Positions 6,819 to 12,167 of a stretch of DNA of 12,167 nucleotides are shown here, in pieces (positions within the stretch are counted from its first letter, which is position 1; the number at the start of each line of letters is the position of its first letter). The stretch is taken from NCBI GenBank assembly GCA_029243845.1, contig JAQWRF010000102.1, positions 1 to 12,167 on the forward strand, in the 5' to 3' direction. The DNA comes from Planctomycetota bacterium. Lineage in GTDB: Bacteria; Planctomycetota; UBA1135. A program made the translations under genes and the position numbers. A model generated the notes under the pieces. It saw only the letters and a list, made by a program, of their open reading frames with translations, did not search any database and was not told where the DNA came from.

Positions 6819-9206
6819 GATCAGCGGGCGTGAATCGTAATCGCTTGGCACAGCAACGCTCTTCAGATTAAGAACCGTTGGCGCCAAGTGAGTCGAATCG
6901 TAATGTACATCACCTTCGGGCAATGCTGTTTGACGGTTTGAGAAAAACACGCCTTGCACCGCATGGATGTCCACACCACAGTGGTCCCCTGACCACGCGT
7001 AATCGTTGTCGCTGACGTAAGGTCCGGCCACAGCGATAGTGTCGCCGTTTTCATCAACGCCATCTACCAGAGTGATGCCGCCGCTCGTCACACTCCAGGA
7101 AGCGCGATAACCACTAACGAAGTCGATAGTTATTTCAGCAGCGCCTTCCTGCGCCCTCGTCTCCGCACTTTCTTCCGTTTTGTGCACATACTTACCGCTG
7201 TACAAATCGTCGCGCAAATAAACCTTTTTGACCATCTTCTCTCCAGATTCCGGATCGACCATTTCGTACAAACGCGCTTCTATCTCTGCTAACAAGGCAT
7301 CCACTTCTTCCGGTTTAACGATGCCTTTAGCCTCGCGACCTTTGATGTTAAGGTAAATTTTGCCAATAGCAATCGAGTAAGCCTGAGAGTCGTTCCAGTC
7401 GACGAACTTTAGCGTGCCCTTTTTCATTTGCTTAGCCGTTAGTGGCATCGCAACACGATTATGATTGTCGATAGTCATGAAACCTTCGTGCGCCAACCAA
7501 GCATTAAGGTCGACCTGGCGACGGAATGAATCGAATCCGTGGTCGGAAACAATCATCAGCACATCGCTGTCGGTCAACACTTCGTCGAGTAACCAGCCAA
7601 CAATTTTGTCCATCTCTTTATAGATGACCAACCCTGAATCTTTAAGCGGAAAGTCTTGCCCAAAGTAATGCACAACACGGCTAGCAGCCGCCTCATCATA
7701 CTGCGGATGCCGCGGGTCCATATGATTCATCAACATGTGGCAAATGCGATCGGGTGTCCCGAAAAAGTGGAATAAGACCTCCCAGTCTTGAGCTTTAACG
7801 GCAGCCTCAAGCATTTTCTTGCGCCAGCCGAGAGTGAACTCGATATCCGCTAGAAAGGCGTCATCTGACAATTCGGCATCTTTAACCGCGTGAGTCTGAC
7901 AAGCCCAACCCAGCGTTTCAAATCGACCAATTTCGTCTTGAATGTCTTTAGCAAATGTAGCCGGATGCGAGGTACGGTTACCCGGAGTGATATGCTCAGG
8001 ATCAACCTGGAGCGGTGAAGCGTAAATCTCTAACTCGCCCTCGCGCTCTTCAACCCAGAGGCGCACTAACGCCCAGGTGCTGAATTTTGAATTCCAGACG
8101 AATTCTATTTGGTAAAATTCTGACCAGGTATTCAGCGCTACGTTTTGAGTAACACCATCAACGGTTAGATCAATACTTTGACCTTTATTCCATTTTACAG
8201 ACAGGTCGACTGTCGTTAGCGGATGAATAGGTTTCCCTAAATTATTGGTGGAGACTTCACCGATTTCACTGAGCAAGCCCACCGTTCCGGCATTGTCTTT
8301 GTAATGATTTAAAGTCAAGTTCTTTGGGCCATTAATTTTCGACGACATCTTATCGTCGAGCAAGAAAATCTTAACCGTGCTCGAAGATTTACCGTCCAGC
8401 GTTGGCTTAATCGTTTTGCGTGAAGTGACGCGCTCGGTTGCAGTCGTGTAAATCGCCGACGAGTTCAGGCCGCCAAGTGCATCAGGTGCGCCTAAGCCGG
8501 CAACCAATTTACCGTGCTTCAACTCTTCGGTTGGGTAGGAAACGATTGTTCCTTGACCTCTAAAAGGTACGCCGGCATTGTCAAGGTTCACCCAAAAGTT
8601 ATCGGCCAAGTTCAGTGATTCGTATGTAGGAAACACCTTGCCCTCAGGATAAGCGCTTTGCCATGAAAAATAAAAATATCCGGCGCCACCGAGGCCAACT
8701 CCAAGGAGCAAGACACCGGCAGCCACTTTCTTCTTGGTCACGAGCACCGTACCTACTGCAGCAAGCAGCAAGCCTATTCCGAGAACCGGAAAGAAATCTT
8801 TCGGGTCAGAGTACGGCAAACCAGCTTCTAACGCACTGATTTTCACGGGCTCTTGAAAGCCAATAGTGGGCAACACTGGCGCACTACGTGTTCCACGAAT
8901 AATACGAATGAAATCATAGATACCATGCTTCCCAGGGTTGACCCCGGTGTTAATGGACGCCCATGAAACAGGCGACTGCGCAGGATTTGCTGGCATAAAC
9001 TCAGCAAAGGTACCCTCGGCACGTAAACGCGCAAAGTTGGGTAACTCGCCGTCGTCCATCCATTTTTCAGCATAGCCGGCGTCCATTCCGTCCATGCCAA
9101 GGACGATGACCTTTTGATCCTCGGAAGAACCCTGAAATGCAGCGAAAGAGATTGCCACTACACTCAATGTGGCGGCAAAGAAAGAAAGAATGCGTTTTGT
9201 GAGCAT
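6810..9206 (-). CDS. Membrane-anchored alkaline-phosphatase-superfamily phosphodiesterase (type I PDE/NPP-like)
   Basis: This 798-residue protein has an N-terminal signal or anchor segment (residues 5-24) and then a type I phosphodiesterase/nucleotide pyrophosphatase-like fold. VLGMDGMD at 35-42 supplies metal-binding Asp39; NPAQSPVSW at 74-82 carries the likely Ser nucleophile (Ser78); GVNPGKHGI follows at 88-96. FGTPDRICH at 482-490 and SDHGF at 554-558 give the remaining Asp/His metal ligands, with SGDH at 739-742 near the C-terminus. Two further hydrophobic segments, about 138-155 and 161-182, are joined by a basic TKKK turn, a membrane hairpin with the positive loop inside, inserted between the nucleophile region and the rest of the domain. 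Residues about 190-420 are a beta-rich insert of unknown role. The superfamily hydrolyses phosphodiesters or transfers phospho-groups, using two zinc ions in known cases; the substrate here (nucleotide, lipid head group or glycan phosphate) cannot be told. Start ATG 9204-9206 is chosen for the signal segment; no Shine-Dalgarno is seen. Confidence 0.85.
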   Translation of the reverse strand: MLTKRILSFFAATLSVVAISFAAFQGSSEDQKVIVLGMDGMDAGYAEKWMDDGELPNFARLRAEGTFAEFMPANPAQSPVSWASINTGVNPGKHGIYDFIRIIRGTRSAPVLPTIGFQEPVKISALEAGLPYSDPKDFFPVLGIGLLLAAVGTVLVTKKKVAAGVLLLGVGLGGAGYFYFSWQSAYPEGKVFPTYESLNLADNFWVNLDNAGVPFRGQGTIVSYPTEELKHGKLVAGLGAPDALGGLNSSAIYTTATERVTSRKTIKPTLDGKSSSTVKIFLLDDKMSSKINGPKNLTLNHYKDNAGTVGLLSEIGEVSTNNLGKPIHPLTTVDLSVKWNKGQSIDLTVDGVTQNVALNTWSEFYQIEFVWNSKFSTWALVRLWVEEREGELEIYASPLQVDPEHITPGNRTSHPATFAKDIQDEIGRFETLGWACQTHAVKDAELSDDAFLADIEFTLGWRKKMLEAAVKAQDWEVLFHFFGTPDRICHMLMNHMDPRHPQYDEAAASRVVHYFGQDFPLKDSGLVIYKEMDKIVGWLLDEVLTDSDVLMIVSDHGFDSFRRQVDLNAWLAHEGFMTIDNHNRVAMPLTAKQMKKGTLKFVDWNDSQAYSIAIGKIYLNIKGREAKGIVKPEEVDALLAEIEARLYEMVDPESGEKMVKKVYLRDDLYSGKYVHKTEESAETRAQEGAAEITIDFVSGYRASWSVTSGGITLVDGVDENGDTIAVAGPYVSDNDYAWSGDHCGVDIHAVQGVFFSNRQTALPEGDVHYDSTHLAPTVLNLKSVAVPSDYDSRPLIVK

Positions 9207-9252
9207 GATTTATGGTTGGGAGACAGTTGTCTTTGTGTAAGATTAAGGTCGC
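9207..9252. promoter_or_regulatory. Short divergent intergenic region with possible promoter
   Basis: These 46 bases separate the phosphodiesterase gene (-) from the anchored repeat protein gene (+). On the + strand TTGGGA (9216-9221) and TAAGAT (9238-9243), 16 bases apart, loosely resemble a sigma-70 promoter, but this would place the transcript start only a few bases before the GTG. AAGGT at 9245-9249, four to five bases before the GTG at 9253, is the only plausible Shine-Dalgarno-like sequence near a start in the window. The two readings conflict, so at most one is right. Confidence 0.3.
9221..9232. repeat. Palindrome AGACA-GT-TGTCT in divergent promoter region
   Basis: A perfect 5-bp dyad with a two-base centre, near the middle of the gap between two divergent genes. 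Its place would suit an operator for a dimeric regulator controlling both genes. A dyad this short can arise by chance. Confidence 0.3.
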
Positions 9253-10302
9253 GTGAGCAGTAACTCCACCCTCTTTAGTGATAAACACTCTTGGCTAATT
9301 CCAATGTTGTTGTTGCTGCTTGTCGGTGCCCTGGCTTTGGTACTAGCGGGCGACGCAAATGTAGCTGATGAGCACGCGCCGGCACCTCCAATGGCCAGCA
9401 GCAATGCCGGTAGCGAAACTGTTCAGCCAGGCATTTACGAAGGTCCAGATACCTCAATCGCTCCAGCGATTTTACGCGCTCCCACCCATGGAACTATTCG
9501 CGGGCGAGTCACATCAGCCATTTGGTCTATTTGGCCATCAGAAGTTGTTATTGAATTGATAAAGATTGAAAACAATTCGAAAATTGCGCAATTTGCCTGC
9601 CTGCGCGAAGAACCGAACTTCATTTTCGAGAATGTCCCCTTCGGTAGCTATCGGTTAAAACTTGTCGGATACCGTATTTTGGCCTTCGATATCGACGTCA
9701 AGCTAGACGCCGAAGGGCCAAATATCTTTCAAAGCATGGCGCTACGCAGTGCCGCTTCAATTAGCGGTATCGTTTTCGACACCGCCGGCAGCCCAGCAGT
9801 AAACGTACAAGTCGTCTCGCGTTTCCAACATGACCTCGAAGGCTTTTTTGTCACACCACAAATAGCCAACACGGATAGTGAAGGCCGCTTCACCATCGAA
9901 GGGGTGCGCCCTGGGCAGCACAAAGTGTTCGTCGGCGCCGAGCATAGCCCACTATCAAAAACCGAAACCCTGAATATTAGTGAAAACTCACCCAACGCCT
10001 TCGCGGAATTCACTATTAACAAGTTCGGCATGGCATCCGTATTTATTGAAATTCGGGATTCATCGGCGGACAAAATCACACTCTATAAAAAAATGCGGGT
10101 TTCGGCTGAACGCCTAAACAGCGACCCTACTTTTAGGCTAAGCCTTGACGTCAACGAAAATGGCCTTGCCCAATTCAATGCTCTGCCCCCAGGTCGCTAC
10201 AGCTTTACTGCCTACGGCGGCGGTGTGCGGCGCATGCGGCAGACGACTTCGGTGATTGAAGGCCAGAACAGCGACATCAAAATTGGTGTTGGTAAGCTAT
10301 AG
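9253..10302 (+). CDS. Membrane-anchored protein with three carboxypeptidase-regulatory-like (beta-sandwich) repeats
   Basis: I do not recognise a specific function for this 349-residue protein. It has one transmembrane anchor (about residues 14-32, LIPMLLLLLVGALALVLAG) after a short N-terminus, then a low-complexity Ala/Pro/Ser linker (about 38-60), so the bulk should lie outside the cytoplasmic membrane. Three repeats of the carboxypeptidase-regulatory/transthyretin-like kind follow, each ending in the typical turn: VPFGSYRL at 128-135, VRPGQHKV at 218-225 and LPPGRYSF at 311-318. The second also shows SGIVFDTAGSP at 171-181 and DSEGRFTIEGV at 208-218, the classic start and middle of this domain. 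Such domains usually act in adhesion or protein contact and have no catalytic residues. Start GTG 9253 is supported by AAGGT just upstream. The gene is divergent from the phosphodiesterase gene, so a shared control region is possible. The next gene starts about 25 bases after its TAG stop and may be co-transcribed. Confidence 0.75.
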   Translation: MSSNSTLFSDKHSWLIPMLLLLLVGALALVLAGDANVADEHAPAPPMASSNAGSETVQPGIYEGPDTSIAPAILRAPTHGTIRGRVTSAIWSIWPSEVVIELIKIENNSKIAQFACLREEPNFIFENVPFGSYRLKLVGYRILAFDIDVKLDAEGPNIFQSMALRSAASISGIVFDTAGSPAVNVQVVSRFQHDLEGFFVTPQIANTDSEGRFTIEGVRPGQHKVFVGAEHSPLSKTETLNISENSPNAFAEFTINKFGMASVFIEIRDSSADKITLYKKMRVSAERLNSDPTFRLSLDVNENGLAQFNALPPGRYSFTAYGGGVRRMRQTTSVIEGQNSDIKIGVGKL

Positions 10303-10326
10303 GTCGGCAACGGTATATTATTGGGC

Positions 10327-10818
10327 ATGGTCCGACCTGATACCTTGATTAATCCTGCCGATTATCCCCTAGATAAAATCCTATTTGATGCCGAAGAATG
10401 CATGCGTCGCAACCCGCAGCGTTTCGAATTCTTGCAACTCACTTCGATTTTACACATGGATCTAGAAAACAACTTGATTGTCGGTCATCGCCATATCGGC
10501 GATGACGAATTCTGGATGCGTGGCCACCTTCCTGGGCGTCCGCTGTTTCCGGGTGTACTCATGATTGAGTGTATGGCGCAAATCGCATCGATTCACGCGC
10601 ACCACGAACTAAAACTAGACGCCGACGTATTCATGGGCTTCGGCGCTGTTGACGGCGTTCGCTTTAGAAAGCCTGTCGAACCGAACACCGACCTGATCGT
10701 CGCCGGGAAAATAGTTAAGGCATCTCCGCGCATTCCTTACTTCAAGTGGGAAGGCCAGATGATGACAGCTGCTGGCGAACCTGTCTGCCAAGCGACTATT
10801 ACTGGGGCAGCTTTTTAG
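10327..10818 (+). CDS. FabZ-like (3R)-hydroxyacyl-ACP dehydratase, hotdog fold
   Basis: Known FabZ enzymes dehydrate 3-hydroxyacyl-ACP to trans-2-enoyl-ACP in cytoplasmic fatty-acid synthesis. The product (163 residues from ATG 10327) carries the family active-site segment HLPGRPLFPGVLMIECMAQ, corresponding to HFPG...PGVL..E.MAQ of FabZ; the catalytic His and Glu are residues 67 and 81. The central hotdog helix runs through the MAQIAS segment, and the C-terminal strands include KWEGQMMTAAGEPVCQATI, typical of the thioesterase/dehydratase family. It is slightly longer than most FabZ proteins (140-150) because of an N-terminal lead (residues about 1-40). A TTG start at 10321 would add two residues, but ATG 10327 is preferred; neither has a good Shine-Dalgarno. 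No other fatty-acid gene is adjacent, so it may be a secondary dehydratase for lipid, polyketide or polyunsaturated-chain modification. Its stop (TAG 10816-10818) directly abuts the stop of the convergent Pus10-like gene. Confidence 0.88.
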   Translation: MVRPDTLINPADYPLDKILFDAEECMRRNPQRFEFLQLTSILHMDLENNLIVGHRHIGDDEFWMRGHLPGRPLFPGVLMIECMAQIASIHAHHELKLDADVFMGFGAVDGVRFRKPVEPNTDLIVAGKIVKASPRIPYFKWEGQMMTAAGEPVCQATITGAAF

Positions 10819-10830
10819 TTAATCTAAAAA
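10812..10830. terminator. Inverted repeat over abutting convergent stop codons
   Basis: TTTTTAG (10812-10818), loop TTAAT, CTAAAAA (10824-10830): a perfect 7-bp stem. The + stop TAG ends the left arm and the - stop lies in the loop (10819-10821). The pairs are mostly A-T and the U-run precedes rather than follows the stem on both strands, so it is not a standard intrinsic terminator. Confidence 0.35.
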
Positions 10831-11607
10831 TACGCCGAGTACATCGAGTTCGGCGCACACGCACGCAGCTCCGAGCAACTCCGTGAAGGAGTCTTTAGTG
10901 CGACCGTCATCAGAAGAAATAGCTTCTTTGATGTAAGTGCCGTGCTGTGAACGTAGTCGCAACACCCGCGCATCGCCATCTGCTTCGTACGAAAGCAACT
11001 CTAGCCAACGTTCGCGCACGATATCCTTACCTCGGCGATGCATCACCCGTGTCGGAGTACCCTGCGCCAAAACCCAACGGCCACCTTTTTTAATAGCATC
11101 AAGTTTTTCGTCGATGATAGCGAAATCTAAGTCGCTATCACTAAACTCGATGCGCGCCAGATATTCTTTTTCGCAAGTTGCTTGCTTGATTTCGGCTACT
11201 CGCTTACGCATACACGACTTAAGATCGAAAACCTCTATTCGGCCTTCTGAACGCTCGTTAATTGCGACAGCCAATTCTTCGAGGTCAATGTCCTCGCGCT
11301 TTACCTTAGTCATTTCAAAAACGAAGGGACGTCCGTTGCCAAGCATCAAGACGTCAATGTCCTCGCGCCCCGCTCCATGGAATTTGTTGCGGCGCGCCTT
11401 AAAGCGCGGCATTGCGACACGTGCGATGAGGTCTTGCACCGAGTCTCGCACCAGCCGACCGAGGCCTTCACAATGATCGCAGCCACGCCCCTTGCACTCA
11501 GGGCAGAAGAAAATGGTTTGCGGCAGACCACGTACTAATTTACGGTAGCGCCCTTCAAACAAATAGCGTTGCGGGCTACCTGGGAACTGATGGGGTTGCT
11601 CGCTCAC
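10819..11607 (-). CDS. pus10: Pus10-family tRNA pseudouridine synthase, short form without THUMP domain
   Basis: Pus10 enzymes isomerise uridine to pseudouridine at tRNA positions 54 and/or 55 in archaea and some eukaryotes. This 262-residue product matches the catalytic half of the family: FHGAGREDIDVLMLGNGRPF at 76-95, with Asp83 as the expected nucleophile (same place as the Asp of GRTD in TruA); TPTRVMHRR at 184-192; GTYIKEAI at 223-230 with the conserved Tyr225; DDGRTKDS at 233-240; and the closing AELDVLGV. The N-terminus has GRYRKLVRGLPQT at 19-31, then CPEC-x4-CDHC-x2-LG at 35-50, a compact DnaJ-like four-Cys motif likely to bind zinc. Archaeal and human Pus10 are about 400-530 residues; the N-terminal THUMP-containing domain is absent. 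It is not TruA, TruB, RluA or TruD: their signatures are missing. Start GTG 11605-11607 lies two bases after the stop of the upstream gene, so translation is probably coupled. No Shine-Dalgarno is seen. Family membership is strong; the modified position is not known. Confidence 0.88.
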   Translation of the reverse strand: MSEQPHQFPGSPQRYLFEGRYRKLVRGLPQTIFFCPECKGRGCDHCEGLGRLVRDSVQDLIARVAMPRFKARRNKFHGAGREDIDVLMLGNGRPFVFEMTKVKREDIDLEELAVAINERSEGRIEVFDLKSCMRKRVAEIKQATCEKEYLARIEFSDSDLDFAIIDEKLDAIKKGGRWVLAQGTPTRVMHRRGKDIVRERWLELLSYEADGDARVLRLRSQHGTYIKEAISSDDGRTKDSFTELLGAACVCAELDVLGVFLD

Positions 11608-11609
11608 AG

Positions 11610-12167
11610 CTACACAAAAGAAGCGGACTTCGATTTTATTTCAGTCAATTCTTGTTGAATCGAGTCAAGGCCCTGCAGAAAAGCGTCCTGGTTCTGCGAC
11701 AGGCTGTTCGCCGCCAACTCGCGATAGTGTTCGACGCCCTTCTCAAGGTTTTCTAGACAATCATTGATCGACTTCATCATGCGCTCTGAAAAATTTTCGC
11801 GGCATTTCGCAATGTCACCACGCAAAAAATCTATGCTTAAACGTAACTCGTTAATGAACATATGCGGACGCCCGATATTTAACGGTAAACGCAAGCGTCC
11901 GTAAATATGAGAGGCCATTTGCTTGAGTGTAGCTGTACCCTCAAAGTAAGCTGCATTAGGGCCGCAACAAACCGAAGCCTGAGCATCTGGGTCGATGTCC
12001 ATGGAAATAGTTGCGACTCCGGCGAGGTCATGACAAATACACGCCTTCTCAAACACGGCCTGCTCGGCCGTTTCATGATCGTCGAATGCCATTGCAGCTG
12101 CGCCCACCTGCTTAAGTTTACGCTTTTGATAGGCATGGCTCGCCGTGCAAATAGGAGTCTTCGTAAA
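11610..12167 (-). CDS. Unidentified Cys-rich protein with helical C-terminal region (N-terminus outside window)
   Basis: The frame remains open to the window edge; 185 residues are visible. A GTG at 12105-12107 is only an internal codon if the upstream 20 residues (starting FTKTPICTAS) are coding, which the unbroken frame and their composition suggest. I do not recognise the family with confidence. Visible marks are Cys7, CIC at 43-45 followed by HDLAGVA, CCGPNAAYF at 67-75, HIYGR at 87-91 and RPHMFINEL at 100-108, which look like conserved motifs rather than random sequence. The clustered Cys residues could bind metal or form disulfides. From about residue 108 the chain is charged and helical, possibly coiled-coil. 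The CIC...GPNxAYF pattern faintly recalls the tail of TIM-barrel flavin oxidoreductases (nitronate-monooxygenase-like), but this is a guess. No membrane segment is seen. It ends two bases before the Pus10-like gene and almost certainly shares its transcript. Confidence 0.7.
   Translation of the reverse strand, partial: FTKTPICTASHAYQKRKLKQVGAAAMAFDDHETAEQAVFEKACICHDLAGVATISMDIDPDAQASVCCGPNAAYFEGTATLKQMASHIYGRLRLPLNIGRPHMFINELRLSIDFLRGDIAKCRENFSERMMKSINDCLENLEKGVEHYRELAANSLSQNQDAFLQGLDSIQQELTEIKSKSASFV

Noticed and set aside
9729..10079. 116-codon open frame on - strand inside the anchored repeat protein gene
   Set aside because: Low-complexity Ser/Thr-rich translation; the + strand frame shows the domain repeats.
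10812..10830. Canonical rho-independent terminator
   Set aside because: The stem is nearly all A-T and the U-run precedes rather than follows the stem on both strands; kept only as an inverted repeat of possible function.
10937..11476. 179-codon open frame on + strand inside the Pus10-like gene
   Set aside because: Ser/Arg-rich translation without domain pattern, fully antisense to a gene with strong family motifs; a reading-frame shadow.
10819..11607. Assignment as TruB or TruA
   Set aside because: No TruB-type LDPxATG or TruA-type GRTDxGVHA signature; the whole catalytic half instead follows Pus10 order and motifs.
1..12167. CRISPR array, transposon, integrase, toxin-antitoxin or phage-defence system, tRNA or rRNA
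   Set aside because: No direct-repeat array, terminal inverted repeats, recombinase motifs, small paired genes or cloverleaf-like sequence seen; gaps between genes are too short to hold an RNA gene.

Overview
The window is a gene-dense stretch (no gap above about 50 bases) from a bacterium that I infer to be a planctomycete, or less likely another PVC-superphylum member. The grounds are gene content: a PVC-type membrane-bound dehydrogenase with a C-terminal cytochrome c, a DUF1080 (3-keto-disaccharide hydrolase/LamG-like) domain fused to a PhoD-like phosphatase, a large secreted alkaline-phosphatase-superfamily phosphodiesterase, a membrane-anchored carboxypeptidase-regulatory-like protein and a FabZ-type dehydratase. 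Most starts lack a clear Shine-Dalgarno sequence. No RNA gene, insertion sequence, CRISPR array, integrase or defence system is visible.

Layout. 1-708 (+) is the C-terminal part of a ROK-family sugar kinase, cut by the window edge. It converges, with a 12-base overlap, on 697-3615 (-), a lipoprotein joining DUF1080 to PhoD. Six bases away and divergent, 3622-5463 (+) encodes the PVC-type dehydrogenase/cytochrome c, followed after 8 bases by 5472-6800 (+), a short secreted M1-type metallopeptidase. These converge on 6810-9206 (-), a membrane-anchored phosphodiesterase-like enzyme. A 46-base divergent gap holding a small palindrome separates it from 9253-10302 (+), an anchored protein with three beta-sandwich repeats, followed by 10327-10818 (+), a FabZ-like dehydratase. 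This abuts, stop to stop, 10819-11607 (-), a pseudouridine synthase of the Pus10 family, preceded in its operon by an unidentified Cys-rich protein (11610-12167, cut by the edge).

How the genes fit together. Five consecutive products (697-10302) carry a signal peptide or membrane anchor, so this block looks like cell-envelope degradation and scavenging: phosphoester hydrolysis, glycan binding, peptide hydrolysis and a haem redox protein. The flanking genes are cytoplasmic housekeeping or modification enzymes with no obvious link to that block.

The most notable item is the Pus10 homologue. This family is known chiefly from archaea and eukaryotes, and this copy is only 262 residues, keeping the catalytic domain and a compact zinc-knuckle-like motif but lacking the N-terminal THUMP-containing part. 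A second pattern is that all three convergent gene junctions carry small inverted repeats built over the two stop codons.
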